A stretch of 64,000 nt of DNA from Granulicella sp. (GTDB lineage Bacteria > Acidobacteriota > Terriglobia > Terriglobales > Acidobacteriaceae), in assembly GCA_027365345.1 (NCBI GenBank), contig DAHXNO010000105.1, positions 1 through 64,000 on the forward strand, written 5' to 3'. Position 1 is the stretch's first letter. Each line of letters starts with the position of its first letter. The notes under the pieces were generated by a model. That model saw nothing but the letters and a program-made list of their open reading frames with translations. It searched no databases and was not told the origin of the DNA. Shown here piece by piece: positions 1-10,415 of this stretch. The translations under genes were made by a program, and so were the position numbers.

Positions 1-2343
1 CACGCGATACCGCCTCTCTCCGCCGCTGGTCTGAACCGTCAGTTTTGGCTGCTTCAGCTTCAACTCCTTCGGCTGGACGAAGAGCAGCGTGTTTCTGGCC
101 ACGGTCCGGCCCTCGACGAGCACTTCAGGAAAGACCAGCAGATTCGCCGCTCCGTGGGTATGGACCAGATCGGCAAGATCGAGTTGCTCGGCTTGACGGC
201 TGGTTCGCGCTGGAATCTCTATTTGTTTGGAACCTTGACGGAGTACATCGCCGGCCAGGTTGGTCACCATCCACTGCAACTCGCCGCTTTCATCCTGCTG
301 ACCGTCGCTGGTGATGTAGATCGCGGCCTGTCCGGTCTCCGCATCCGGCAAGCCGCTGACCAGAATGGGAGCGAAAAAATGCTTTGCCTGATAGAGCACG
401 GCCTTTGCGCGACGGTAATAGTCCACCATGGACCAGGTTGAGTCAGGCCAGCAGTCGTTGTACTGCCAGATGGTCGCAGCCATGGACTTGGGCATGTTGC
501 GCCGCCAATGCTCGACGCCGAAACGCATGGCCCATGCCTGGTTGACCTGGGTCAACCACAGCGTGTCGTCAAACGATTGCGGCGCCTTGCCGAAGTCAGC
601 CTCGGTGTAGTGCATGATGATGCCGATGCCATGGCCACTGCCGTCCTGCTCGTGGTAACGCATCATCTGGGAGTGGACGCTTTGGCGGTTGGCCGCGTCG
701 GTATAACCGCGCACGGTCATGGGAACCGGTGTGGATTGCATGCCGAACTCCGTCACAAAGCCTTGGACCTTGCGGTAGGACTGCACTGGCTGCATTCCAT
801 GCCAGACGCCCCAGGTATGGATATCTCCGCTTCCGGCAGCTCCACTGCCCACCTCATAAAACGCGCCCGGTGCCAGTTGGTGAACGATGTCGCCCATCAC
901 GTCCTTGAACAGGTGGTTGTACCCTTTGAAGTATTCAATTTCATTGTTGCCGCTCCAGATCACGATGGAAGGATGGTTGCGGCATCGGCGTGTCTGCTGC
1001 TCGATTTCCGTCTTTAGATTCTCGATCCAGTTTGAATCATGGACGGGATAACTAGCGTTGGCGAACTTGAACTCAAACTGCAGCATCAGGCCCATTTCGT
1101 CGCAAAGATCGAACAGGTCGTCTTCTTCGTAATAGCCGCCACCCCAAAGCCGGATGAAGTTGAAGTTGCATTCCACCGCCTTGGTCATATACCAGCGCAA
1201 GATGGCCGGGGTGACGCGGGTCGGCATATTGTCAGCGGGAATCCAGTCCGCACCCTTGGCAAATACCGGCACGCCGTTCACCTGCATGTGCATAGCGACG
1301 TCGCCGGATGGAGGCAGTACCGCAACCGTTCGCAGGCCGATCCGCCGGCTGGCTCTGTCCAGGATATGGCCTTTTGCATCCGTCAATTGAGCCGTGACGG
1401 TGTAGAGAGGTTGGTTGCCCATGCCGTTGGGCCACCAGAGTTGGGGTTTGGGGACGGTGGCGTGAAGAACGGTGGCTCCTTGAGCGACTGGCCCCGTGGC
1501 TTCTGCAACGATGTCGCCGGCCAGGAGAACCCGCGCCTTGACGCTGGAATCCTTAGCCGAACCGTCAACCGTGGTGTGGATCTCCAGTTGAACGCTGCCA
1601 TCCGGCTGATGGCTTTGCACCACATTCAAATCCTCGATACGGGCGTCGTAGCCGAGAATCTCTATCTTTTTCCAGATGCCCTGCGTGAGCACGGGGAGGC
1701 ACCAGTCCCAACCCCACATGTACGGTGCTTTCCGCACCCAGGAACGCGGATTCGGGAGGTCGATGCCGTATTGCTGCTTATACGCAGCCCGTTGCCTCTC
1801 TACGTACGGGGTTAGCGTGTCAAACCGGATGCGGATGTGATTCCCTCCCTTTCGGAGGTGCGGTTTGATGTCAAACCTCCAAGTGCGGAACATGTTGTCC
1901 GCGCTGCCGATCTGGCGGTCGTTCAACCAGATGGTAGCCAGCGTGTCCAAACCGTGACAGGCTAGCTCCACGTGCTGTTTGTCATGCATCTCCGCGGGGA
2001 GTTCAAAGGTACGTTCGAAGAACCAGTTTTTCTCCGCCACCCATTGGACCTTGGCATTGTTCTCTCCGTAGAAGGGATCGGGTATCTTTCCCGCGTTTAA
2101 TAAATTGGTGTAGGTGCTGCCGGGCACCAAGGCGGGAATGGTTCCCGATTTACCCTCGTCTTCCATGGTCCACCGATCGCCGCCCAAATCGAGCGACAAC
2201 AGACTGGTCCGCTCCTCCTGCTCTGCCCAAGCCATGCCAGACCTGTTTAGCACCAGTCCAGCGCCCAGTCCCGCCGCGGCGTGAAGCATCTCCCGTCGCG
2301 TCAGATGCGGTGTCAGTGTTTGTTGCAAGATGATTCTGCGCAT
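1..2343 (-). CDS. GH2-family beta-mannosidase-like glycoside hydrolase, Tat-type signal, C-terminus off left edge
   Basis: Continuous minus frame from ATG at 2343 (MRRIILQQTLTPHLTRREMLHAAAGLGAGLVLNRSGMAWAEQ...) to base 1; motifs FNFIRLWGGGYYE, NHPSIVIWSGNNEIEYF, VTEFGMQS, WQYNDCWPDSTWSMVDYY typical of GH2 beta-mannosidases. Missing from the ORF track, probably because it is open at the edge. Confidence 0.9.
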   Translation of the reverse strand, partial: MRRIILQQTLTPHLTRREMLHAAAGLGAGLVLNRSGMAWAEQEERTSLLSLDLGGDRWTMEDEGKSGTIPALVPGSTYTNLLNAGKIPDPFYGENNAKVQWVAEKNWFFERTFELPAEMHDKQHVELACHGLDTLATIWLNDRQIGSADNMFRTWRFDIKPHLRKGGNHIRIRFDTLTPYVERQRAAYKQQYGIDLPNPRSWVRKAPYMWGWDWCLPVLTQGIWKKIEILGYDARIEDLNVVQSHQPDGSVQLEIHTTVDGSAKDSSVKARVLLAGDIVAEATGPVAQGATVLHATVPKPQLWWPNGMGNQPLYTVTAQLTDAKGHILDRASRRIGLRTVAVLPPSGDVAMHMQVNGVPVFAKGADWIPADNMPTRVTPAILRWYMTKAVECNFNFIRLWGGGYYEEDDLFDLCDEMGLMLQFEFKFANASYPVHDSNWIENLKTEIEQQTRRCRNHPSIVIWSGNNEIEYFKGYNHLFKDVMGDIVHQLAPGAFYEVGSGAAGSGDIHTWGVWHGMQPVQSYRKVQGFVTEFGMQSTPVPMTVRGYTDAANRQSVHSQMMRYHEQDGSGHGIGIIMHYTEADFGKAPQSFDDTLWLTQVNQAWAMRFGVEHWRRNMPKSMAATIWQYNDCWPDSTWSMVDYYRRAKAVLYQAKHFFAPILVSGLPDAETGQAAIYITSDGQQDESGELQWMVTNLAGDVLRQGSKQIEIPARTSRQAEQLDLADLVHTHGAANLLVFPEVLVEGRTVARNTLLFVQPKELKLKQPKLTVQTSGGERRYRV

Positions 2344-2605
2344 GTGTAGGCTCCCTGGAGCATGTTTGGCTGCCATTTGAAACGTTGGCGGCAGTGGTCA
2401 GGTTCATGGTAGTACGCTACCCTCTTGCTGGCGGTCTTCCCGTACGTCCTTCTTCCCATCCAGGCTGCTCCGTGATTTTCGCCGATGGAGCATTTTATGG
2501 CAACGCACGGTAGGATGCCGAGCCACCTTCTCTTGGGATGGGAGGTATGATCGGATAGAAAAAGTTCTGCTTGAACGGGCTTAGAGAGAAGGAGGGTGAC
2601 CATCG

Positions 2606-3619
2606 ATGGCGAGGCCGATTATTGTGACCGGAGGTGCTGGATTCATTGGGCGCAATACCGTTGCAGAACTGAACGCGCGCGGGGAGGATGAGATCATCCT
2701 GGTGGATGAGCTGGGCATGGATGAGAAGTGGAAGAATCTGGCCGGCTTGCGCTACGAGGATATCGTCTCACCGGAGGAGTTTCTCGGGCTGATTGAAGAG
2801 GACGCCTACAGCGATGCGCGTGCGGTGATTCATCTGGGAGCGTGCAGTTCGACCACGGAGCGGGATGCCGGCTTTCTGCTGCGCAACAACTACCAGTACA
2901 CGCGGGTGCTGTGCAACTGGTCGCTGGCTCACCAGATCCGCTTTGTGTATGCCTCAAGCGCGGCGACTTACGGAGATGGGAGCCATGGGTATGATGACTC
3001 CGACGAGGTAACCGGTTTGTTGCGGCCGTTGAATATGTACGGCTACTCGAAACATATGTTTGATCTGTGGGGGTTGAAGCAGGGTCTGTTCCATGCGGGG
3101 CCGAACCGGACCGATGAGAGCGGAGCAGGGAACATCGTCGGGTTGAAGTACTTCAACGTCTATGGACCGTATGAAGATCACAAGGGCGATATGCGCTCTG
3201 TAGTCTCCAAGAGCTACCGGCAGATTCGAGAAGATGGGGTGGTGAGGCTGTTCAAGAGCTATCGGCCGGAGTACGAGGACGGCGGGCAGAAGCGCGATTT
3301 TATCTATGTGAAGGATGCGGTGGATGTGACGCTGCACTTCGCGTTGCAGCCGGCGGATGCTCCCGGAGGTCTGTTCAACTGTGGAACAGGTATGGCGCGG
3401 ACCTGGGCCGATCTGGCGCGAGCCGTCTTCAGCGCCATGGGAGAAGCTCAACGGATCGAGTTTATTGAGATGCCCCAGGCATTGCAGGGCAAGTACCAGT
3501 ACTTTACCCAAGCCGACGAGCGGAGGCTGCGTGCGGCGGGATATACCCGGCCCTTTACCAGCCTGGAGGACGGGGTGCGCGATTATATTACTGGATACTA
3601 TCTGCCCCAGGAACGATAG
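2606..3619 (+). CDS. rfaD: ADP-L-glycero-D-manno-heptose 6-epimerase
   Basis: IIVTGGAGFIGRNTVAELNARG, YASSAATYGDG, MYGYSKHMFD, GLKYFNVYGPYEDHKGDMRSV. Confidence 0.93.
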   Translation: MARPIIVTGGAGFIGRNTVAELNARGEDEIILVDELGMDEKWKNLAGLRYEDIVSPEEFLGLIEEDAYSDARAVIHLGACSSTTERDAGFLLRNNYQYTRVLCNWSLAHQIRFVYASSAATYGDGSHGYDDSDEVTGLLRPLNMYGYSKHMFDLWGLKQGLFHAGPNRTDESGAGNIVGLKYFNVYGPYEDHKGDMRSVVSKSYRQIREDGVVRLFKSYRPEYEDGGQKRDFIYVKDAVDVTLHFALQPADAPGGLFNCGTGMARTWADLARAVFSAMGEAQRIEFIEMPQALQGKYQYFTQADERRLRAAGYTRPFTSLEDGVRDYITGYYLPQER

Positions 3620-3658
3620 ATATGCTTGCCCATTTTCTCTGCACCGCTGGGACGGGGT

Positions 3659-4192
3659 ATGCTGGGCAATGTGATAGAGACAGGGAAGAAGACCAAGGTC
3701 ATCTATCCGGGGACGTTCGATCCGCTGACGAACGGGCACCTGGATCTGATTGCGCGTGCCGCCAAGATTGTGGATGAACTGGTGGTTGCGGTGCACCGCA
3801 ACTCCGAACGCGGCGGATCGGAAAAAGGCGAACCCCTGTTTACGTATCTGGAGCGGGAGGAGATGCTGCGCGAGGCCACCACGGAGATTGCGAATGTGTG
3901 CGTGACCACCTTCGACGGTCTTCTGGTGAACTTTGCCAAGGGATTGGGGGCGAAGGCTGTGCTGCGCGGTATTCGTGCCGTCTCCGACTATGAGTATGAG
4001 CTGCAGATGGCCATGATGAACCGCAAGCTCAATCCAGAGATCGAGACCCTGTTTATGATTCCCGGCGAGCGTTATACGTATGTCAGCTCGCGGCTGGTAA
4101 AGGGAGTCTTTGAGCTGGGCGGAGATATTAGCAGTATGGTGCCTCCCAACGTGGTTGAGCGGCTGAAGCACAAGGCGCTGGAGAGGCAGTGA
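3659..4192 (+). CDS. coaD: phosphopantetheine adenylyltransferase
   Basis: KVIYPGTFDPLTNGHLDLIARA, VLRGIRAVSDYEYELQMAMMNRKL, YVSSRLVKGV. Confidence 0.95.
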   Translation: MLGNVIETGKKTKVIYPGTFDPLTNGHLDLIARAAKIVDELVVAVHRNSERGGSEKGEPLFTYLEREEMLREATTEIANVCVTTFDGLLVNFAKGLGAKAVLRGIRAVSDYEYELQMAMMNRKLNPEIETLFMIPGERYTYVSSRLVKGVFELGGDISSMVPPNVVERLKHKALERQ

Positions 4193-4425
4193 GAGATTAC
4201 ACGGCGGCCTGGAAGCCGGAGAGGACGGAGAGAAGGCGGGTCCACGGTGACGAAGACGGAGGAACTCGCTGGGTTAGAGCGTAGTACAGGCTTCTATGGA
4301 GGCAGGTTTACCGGGCGCACTGCCGGGCGGCGGGAGATGGAGGCCGATACGGGTCTCACCGGTGTGGACCGGGTCTTTGGCGAAGAACCCTTTTCCTTCC
4401 CGTCGAAATCTGAAAGACTTGGAGT

Positions 4426-5631
4426 ATGACAACAGCCACAGCCGCAAAAGTTCTGACCGATCGAATCAACCGCATTGAAGTATCCGCTACCATGGCCATC
4501 ACTGCCGAGGCGCTCAAGCTGAAGGCGCAGGGGATTGATATGGCGGACTTTGGCGCTGGAGAGCCGCACTTCTCCACGCCGCAGCACATTAAAGCGGCGG
4601 CCATTGAGGCCATTGAACAGAACTTTACCCGCTACACGGCGGTAGCCGGCACGCCGGAGGTACGCAAGGCGATTATCGATCGCCATGCGGCGGACTTTGG
4701 CAGCAACTACTCCGTAGAGGAGTGCGTGTTTACGACCGGCGGAAAGCTGGCGCTGTTCAACGCGATCCAGGTGCTGGTGGATCATGGCGACGAGGTGATT
4801 CTGCCTGTGCCGTACTGGGTGAGCTTCAAGGACATCATTGAGTACGCCGGGGGTAAGGTGGTTTACGTCGAGAGCGACGAGCAGCAGAACTTCCGCATTA
4901 CGGCGCGGATGATCGAGCAGGCGATTACGCCACGGACCAAGGCCATCATTCTGAATACGCCGTCGAACCCGTCCGGAGCGGTGGTAAGTCCGGAGGATCT
5001 GGAGGCTATTGTCCGCCTGGCCCATCAGAGGGGCATCTATCTGCTGCTGGATGAGTGTTACGTGTATTTGAACTTTACCGGCAAGATTGTGAGCGGCGCA
5101 TCCTTCACGGAGTGCAAAGAACATGTGGTGGTGCTGGGGTCGCTCTCCAAGACCTATGCGATGACGGGGTGGCGCGCTGGTTTTGCGCTGGGCCCCAAGC
5201 AGGTGATTGGGGCGATGAGCAAGCTGCAGTCGCAGAGCACCTCGAACGCGGCGAGCATGGTGCAACGCGCTTCGATTGCGGCGCTGCGTGGTTCTCAGGA
5301 GTGCGTGGCTGAGATGCGCGCCGATTACATCCAGTTGCGTGACCGCATTCTGGATGGCCTGCGGACCATTCCAGGGGTGACGTGCACCGTGCCGGAGGGG
5401 GCGTTTTATGTCTATCCGAACGTGAGCGCCTTCCTGGGCAAGGGCGGCATTCAATCGGCCAGTGACCTGGCGGCGAAGCTGTTGAAGGAGGCGCATGTGG
5501 TGGTGGTGCCGGGCGAGGCGTTCGGTACAGGAGAGCACATTCGGCTCTGCTACGCGGTCTCCGGCCAAGTGATCGACAAGGGAGTGGAGCGCTTGCGCGG
5601 CTATCTTTCACAACTTTCAAGCCTAAGCTAA
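4426..5631 (+). CDS. pyridoxal-phosphate class I/II aminotransferase (aspartate aminotransferase-like)
   Basis: ADFGAGEPHFSTPQHIK, NTPSNPSGAV, GSLSKTYAMTGWRAGF. Confidence 0.93.
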   Translation: MTTATAAKVLTDRINRIEVSATMAITAEALKLKAQGIDMADFGAGEPHFSTPQHIKAAAIEAIEQNFTRYTAVAGTPEVRKAIIDRHAADFGSNYSVEECVFTTGGKLALFNAIQVLVDHGDEVILPVPYWVSFKDIIEYAGGKVVYVESDEQQNFRITARMIEQAITPRTKAIILNTPSNPSGAVVSPEDLEAIVRLAHQRGIYLLLDECYVYLNFTGKIVSGASFTECKEHVVVLGSLSKTYAMTGWRAGFALGPKQVIGAMSKLQSQSTSNAASMVQRASIAALRGSQECVAEMRADYIQLRDRILDGLRTIPGVTCTVPEGAFYVYPNVSAFLGKGGIQSASDLAAKLLKEAHVVVVPGEAFGTGEHIRLCYAVSGQVIDKGVERLRGYLSQLSSLS

Positions 5632-5699
5632 GGACAGCTTGCCAGGATGGTCCGGCTGGGATGATGCCGGACGGCCTTGGCGATTACGGATGGAGGTCC

Positions 5700-6848
5700 A
5701 TGTCTTCAGGGACGACGAAGATCCACCATCCCTTTGCGGCCGTGGTGCTGGCTGGCGGGAGTGGGACCAGGTTCTGGCCGCGCAGCCGCAAGGCTCGGGC
5801 CAAGCAGGTTCTGCAACTGGATGGCGAACGAAGCATGATTCAGCAGACGGTTGCGCGTCTGGAAGACGTGGTGCAGAACGATTCGGTGTGGGTGATCACC
5901 AACGATCTGCTGAAAGATACCATTCAGCAGCAGATGCCGGATCTTGCGAGCGAGCGCATCTTATGCGAGCCTGAGGCGCGCAACACGGCCCCAGCCTGTG
6001 CGCTGGCGGCGTTTCTGCTGGAACGTGAGGATCCAGAGAGCGTGATCGGCGTCTTTCCGTCCGATCATACGATTGGGGATGTAGCGCGCTTCCATATGAT
6101 TCTGCGCGCCGGCATCAAGCTGGCGTCCTCAGGCGCGAAGATAGTGGTGCTGGGCGTACCGCCGACCCGGGATGAGACAGGTTATGGGTACATCGAGCTG
6201 GGTGCAGCGGTGACGCCGATGACGGTGGGCGGCGAGGCGATCCCGGTGCGGAGGGTGCGGCGGTTCACGGAGAAGCCGGATCGAGCGCGCGCCAGGGCGT
6301 TTTTACGCTCTGGGAACTATGCCTGGAACAGCGGCATGTTTTTGTGGAGTGCAAAGACGCTGGCCGATGCCATCCGAGAACATGCCGCGGAGATGGCGCC
6401 TCTGCTGGAGAAGATCGCCGCGGCGTGGAGAACTCCAGAGTTTGAGCGGGTGTACGGGGAGTGTTATCCGCAGTGTGAATCGATCTCGATTGACTACGCA
6501 GTGATGGAGCCGCGCTCGGCCAAGGGCGAGGTAGCGTCTGAACTTTACTGCCTGCCGGCGGACTTTGCGTGGAACGATCTGGGGAGCTGGGCGGCGCTGC
6601 ACGAGTTTCTGGCGGAAAACCACGAGTGCCCAGAGCAGAACGTGATCGAGTCCGGGGGTAGCGTTTTGATTGATTCAACTGGTTGTTACGTCTTTGCGCC
6701 AGGAAAGACGGTGGCGCTGGTGGGGGTGAAGGATATTGTGGCGGTGGAGACCGACGATGCGTTGTTGATCACCACCCGCGAAGGTTCGCAGGATGTGGGC
6801 AAAGTGGTGAAGGAGCTTAATCGCCTGGGTAGGACGGATCTGATTTGA
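5700..6848 (+). CDS. manC: mannose-1-phosphate guanylyltransferase
   Basis: AAVVLAGGSGTRFWPRSRKARAKQVLQL, EPEARNTAPACALAA, FPSDHTI, FTEKPD, NSGMFLW; start could be 5661. Confidence 0.9.
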   Translation: MSSGTTKIHHPFAAVVLAGGSGTRFWPRSRKARAKQVLQLDGERSMIQQTVARLEDVVQNDSVWVITNDLLKDTIQQQMPDLASERILCEPEARNTAPACALAAFLLEREDPESVIGVFPSDHTIGDVARFHMILRAGIKLASSGAKIVVLGVPPTRDETGYGYIELGAAVTPMTVGGEAIPVRRVRRFTEKPDRARARAFLRSGNYAWNSGMFLWSAKTLADAIREHAAEMAPLLEKIAAAWRTPEFERVYGECYPQCESISIDYAVMEPRSAKGEVASELYCLPADFAWNDLGSWAALHEFLAENHECPEQNVIESGGSVLIDSTGCYVFAPGKTVALVGVKDIVAVETDDALLITTREGSQDVGKVVKELNRLGRTDLI

Positions 6849-8278
6849 AGACAGTGGTGAAGTTCGGAACCGACGGGTGGCGAGGCATCATCGCCGATGA
6901 TTTTACCTATGAGAACGTGCGGGTGGCGGCCAGGGCGATTGCGCTCTACGTGCTGAAGCACGAGAGGGCAGAGGCAGGGGTCTGCGTAGGCTATGACACG
7001 CGTTTCGGTTCACGATCCTTTGCGCGGGTGGTGGCGGAGGTGCTGGCCGGGGCGGGCATTCCGGTGGCGCTCTCCAGCAAGGTGACGCCAACGCCGGAGC
7101 TCTCGTTCGCGGTGCGCGGCCGCAAGGCTGCGGGAGGGGTGATGATCACCTCCAGCCACAATCCGGCAGAATGGAATGGAGTGAAGTACAAGGCCAGCTA
7201 TGGGGGCTCGGGGAGTCCTGCGATCATCGCAGCGATTGAGAGCTATCTGCTGCATGATCTGCCTTTAGACGCGAAGCCGGCGCGGATTGAGGAGGTGGAT
7301 TTTTCGGCCCCCTATATCGCCGCACTGGAGTCCTTTGTTGATCTGGAGGCGATCCGACGGTCTGGCTATCGCTTTCTGATCGACACGATGTATGGCGCAG
7401 GCAAGGGCTATGTGGCGGGGATTCTGACGCGGGCGGGGATACCGTGCGTTGAGTTTCGCAGTGAGATGAATCCGGCGTTTCCGGGGATCAATCCAGAGCC
7501 TATTTTGCCCCACATCGCCGCGACGCAGAGGGCGGTGGTTGCCGAGCATTGCGATGCCGGCCTGATCACCGATGGCGACGCCGACCGGATTGGGGCGGTG
7601 GACGAGCGGGGAAACGTGGTGGACGCGCACAAGATCTATGCGGTGATTCTGGAGTGGCTGCTGCGGCGCAAGCAGTGGCCGGGCGCGGTGACGCGCGCCT
7701 TCAATACCACCCGGATGCTGGATCGCATTGCCGCCCGCTATGGGCGCAGGCTGCTGGAGCACGGCATTGGATTCAAGTATGTAGTGGATCTGATGCTGGC
7801 GCAGGAGATTCTTATCGGCGGGGAGGAATCTGGCGGGATTGGCATCAGCTGCCATTTACCGGAGCGCGATGGGCTTTTGAACAGTCTGTTGATCGCCAAC
7901 GTGATGGCGGACGAGGGGAAGACGCTGGGAGAACTGGTTGCCACGCTACAGGCGGAGTACGGAGAGCATCAGTACGGGCGGATCGACATGCATATTCCGG
8001 AGGAGGTGAAGCAGTCGGCGATTGGCCGCGCAGGTTCTGGACTGAGCCAGATTGCGGGGCTGAAGGTGCTGCGCACGGAGAGGCTGGATGGGATCAAGTT
8101 CTTTCTGGAGAATCCGGACTGCGCGGACAGGCCGAATGCCGCAGAGACCTGGCTGCTGTTGCGCGCCAGTGGAACCGAGCCGCTGCTGCGCGTCTACTGC
8201 GAGAGCTGCAGCACCGGGAGCGTGGAGCGGATTCTGCAGGCGGCGAAGGAGTTTGTACTGGTGGAGGAGAGAGCTTGA
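6845..8278 (+). CDS. phosphoglucomutase/phosphomannomutase family protein
   Basis: VKFGTDGWRGIIADDFTYENVR, GGVMITSSHNPAEWNGVKYK, DGDADRIGAVDERG, GGEESGGIG, RASGTEPLLRVY; TTG start overlaps manC stop. Confidence 0.92.
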   Translation: MKTVVKFGTDGWRGIIADDFTYENVRVAARAIALYVLKHERAEAGVCVGYDTRFGSRSFARVVAEVLAGAGIPVALSSKVTPTPELSFAVRGRKAAGGVMITSSHNPAEWNGVKYKASYGGSGSPAIIAAIESYLLHDLPLDAKPARIEEVDFSAPYIAALESFVDLEAIRRSGYRFLIDTMYGAGKGYVAGILTRAGIPCVEFRSEMNPAFPGINPEPILPHIAATQRAVVAEHCDAGLITDGDADRIGAVDERGNVVDAHKIYAVILEWLLRRKQWPGAVTRAFNTTRMLDRIAARYGRRLLEHGIGFKYVVDLMLAQEILIGGEESGGIGISCHLPERDGLLNSLLIANVMADEGKTLGELVATLQAEYGEHQYGRIDMHIPEEVKQSAIGRAGSGLSQIAGLKVLRTERLDGIKFFLENPDCADRPNAAETWLLLRASGTEPLLRVYCESCSTGSVERILQAAKEFVLVEERA

Positions 8279-8946
8279 GCGATGCGATGCGGGTGGAAGC
8301 GGCCGGAGTCCTGTTCGATATGGATGGAGTGCTGATCAGTTCCATCGGGAGTGTGACGCGCTCCTGGCGGCGGTGGGCGAAGCACTATGGTCTGCCGGAT
8401 GCTGCTTCGCTGGATGTACCCCATGGGACGCGAGCGATCGATATTGTTGCCCGTCTGAAACCGGATCTGGATGTTGCGGAAGGACTGCGGTTGATTGAGC
8501 AGATGGAGATCGAGGATGGGGAGGGCGTCGAGGCTCTGCCAGGAGCGCGCTCCCTGCTGGAGCGGTTGCCTGGGCAGCGCTGGGCGATTGTGACCTCAGC
8601 GACCCTGCGGCTGGCGTTGGTGCGGTTGCAGGAGGCGGATCTGCCGATTCCAGAGCGCTTGATCAGTGCGGAGTCTGTGGAGCGGGGCAAGCCGGACCCA
8701 GAGCCGTATCGCCGCGGAGCGGAGCTGATCCATGCAGCTCCGGGTGATTGCATTGTCGTAGAGGATGCGCCGAGCGGAGTGGCTGCGGGAGTCGCCGCCG
8801 GCTGCCGCGTGCTGGGGGTGCTGGGGACCCATACTGAGGCGGAGTTGCGGGCCGTGGGCGCGAGGTGGGTGGTCCGGTCGCTGCAGGATGTCCGCAGTGT
8901 TGCGGGCTCCAAGGGCGTGGCTCTGGATGTCTGTTTGCAGAGCTGA
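8275..8946 (+). CDS. HAD-family hydrolase (beta-phosphoglucomutase/phosphatase-like)
   Basis: GVLFDMDGVLISSIGSV, IVTSATLRLAL, GKPDPEPYRRGAELI, CIVVEDAPSGVAAGVAAGCRVLGV; start TTG 8275 or ATG 8287. Confidence 0.88.
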   Translation: MSDAMRVEAAGVLFDMDGVLISSIGSVTRSWRRWAKHYGLPDAASLDVPHGTRAIDIVARLKPDLDVAEGLRLIEQMEIEDGEGVEALPGARSLLERLPGQRWAIVTSATLRLALVRLQEADLPIPERLISAESVERGKPDPEPYRRGAELIHAAPGDCIVVEDAPSGVAAGVAAGCRVLGVLGTHTEAELRAVGARWVVRSLQDVRSVAGSKGVALDVCLQS

Positions 8947-9030
8947 GGGCTGGAGTTTCAAGATGTTCGACGGGGAGCCGGGGAAATATGCCTGGCCGAC
9001 GTAGGCCCTGTGTCTCCCAGAGGATCAGGA

Positions 9031-9783
9031 TCAGGATCGGTTGGCGATGCGTTCGAGCAGGATCTTCTCGACGCGCCGTAGATCGTCTTCTGTATCCACG
9101 CCGATGGTGTCGTACTGAGTTTCCGCGACGTAGAGGTCAATGCCGTTTTCGAGCAGCCGGAGCTGCTCAAGCCGTTCGGAGATCTCCAATTGGCTGGGGC
9201 GGAGAGCGGCAAAGCGTTCAAGGGCTGCCTTGCGATAGGCGTAGAGTCCCAGGTGCTTCCAGTAGGTGGAGTTGCCGGCCGCATCGCGATCGAAGGGGAT
9301 GGAGGCGCGCGAAAAATAGAGCGCGCGGCCGTCCAGCGCGGTGACGACCTTCACCGAGTTGGGGTTGGCAATCTCGCCGGGAGGGCAGCGAACCTTAGGA
9401 GTGGTCACCTGCACCTGCGGAGATGTGAACAGGGCCAGGATCGCGTCGATGTGGCTGGGCAGGAGCAGCGGTTCGTCCCCCTGTATGTTGACATAGATAT
9501 CGGCGTCCACCAGGCGGGAGACCGCGTGCAGGCGGTCGGTGCCGCTGGGCAGTTCCGGCGAGGTCATCAGGCAGCGCCAGCCCCGCTGGGAGCACTCCTG
9601 CAACACCTCGGCCGAATCGGTGGCGACGATGACCTGATCCAGGGCTGTGCATTGCTGGGCGGCGCGGTAGACCCAGGCGAGCATGGGTTCGCCGGCCATG
9701 GTGCGTAGCACCTTGCCGGGCAGGCGGGTGGAGGCCAGGCGTGCCGGAATGACGCCTACGATGCGCGTAGAGGTAGAGCTCAT
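9031..9783 (-). CDS. kdsB: 3-deoxy-manno-octulosonate cytidylyltransferase
   Basis: VIPARLASTRLPGKVLRTMAGEPMLAWVY, IYVNIQGDEPLL, KHLGLYAYRKAALERF. Confidence 0.95.
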   Translation of the reverse strand: MSSTSTRIVGVIPARLASTRLPGKVLRTMAGEPMLAWVYRAAQQCTALDQVIVATDSAEVLQECSQRGWRCLMTSPELPSGTDRLHAVSRLVDADIYVNIQGDEPLLLPSHIDAILALFTSPQVQVTTPKVRCPPGEIANPNSVKVVTALDGRALYFSRASIPFDRDAAGNSTYWKHLGLYAYRKAALERFAALRPSQLEISERLEQLRLLENGIDLYVAETQYDTIGVDTEDDLRRVEKILLERIANRS

Positions 9784-10061
9784 GGACCAACTTTCAGATC
9801 GGCTTTCTTTTTAAGATAGCTCCGGATGGCCAGAGCGACGACCAGCACCAGGATGACACCCAGCAGGATGGCGAGAAAGGAGAGGAGGTAGAGGATCCAG
9901 GAAAGGTAGCACGGCCAGCCGCCGGCGGATTGGCAGGCAGGGGTGGGTAACCAGATGCCGAGCATGGCCAGCGCGGAAGCCGGGGAGGGCAGAGGGGTTG
10001 GTTGTGGGCCGCTTTTTCTCTCTGCCGGGGTGCGGATGGAAGGGAAGATGTTCTGGATCAT
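9780..10061 (-). CDS. small putative membrane protein
   Basis: Hydrophobic stretch YLSWILYLLSFLAILLGVILVLVVALAI; stop overlaps kdsB start (ATGA). Confidence 0.45.
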   Translation of the reverse strand: MIQNIFPSIRTPAERKSGPQPTPLPSPASALAMLGIWLPTPACQSAGGWPCYLSWILYLLSFLAILLGVILVLVVALAIRSYLKKKADLKVGP

Positions 10062-10151
10062 GTTTGACCTGCGAAGTATGGAAACTTATGATGAAGAGGC
10101 GACTGGCGTCGCGGCCGGGTCTCTCCCTCCGCTGGATGCAGTCTTCCAGGC

Positions 10152-10228
10152 GGCGGTGTAGCTCAGATGGTTAGAGCGACGGACTCATAACCCGTAGGTC
10201 AGTGGTTCGATTCCACTCACCGCCACCA
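10152..10228 (+). tRNA. tRNA-Met (anticodon CAT)
   Basis: GGCGGTG...CACCGCC acceptor pair, encoded ACCA end, CTCATAA anticodon loop, GGTTCGATTCC T-arm. Confidence 0.95.
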
Positions 10229-10415
10229 GTCTCCCCCTGCGGGCCTGGGGATTTCGTCGGCACGAATTGGGCCGCAATGGGGAGTTCAACTTTCGTGGAT
10301 CGCAACTTCCTCCGTTGAGAGTATCATTCGGCTATCAGACTGCGTCTAAACTATAGCAAGGTCGATAGCCGTTCATCTCAGCTTTTCAAGCGACTCCGGA
10401 GTTCGTCACCGCACT

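Noticed and set aside
45-1815. Plus-strand ORFs at the left edge
   Set aside because: Shadow frames of the minus-strand GH2 beta-mannosidase, which is continuous from 2343 to base 1.
2954-4171. 405-aa minus-strand ORF, and similar ones at 4294-5568, 10983-12284, 30556-31611, 33648-34796, 53592-54977
   Set aside because: All lie opposite strongly supported genes (rfaD/coaD, aminotransferase, ctp/PBP1A, TolC, DedA, TPR/dgt).
7549-8286. N-terminal part of the 465-aa ORF 7549-8946 as an extended HAD protein
   Set aside because: Overlaps the mutase in another frame; HAD similarity begins only at about 8287.
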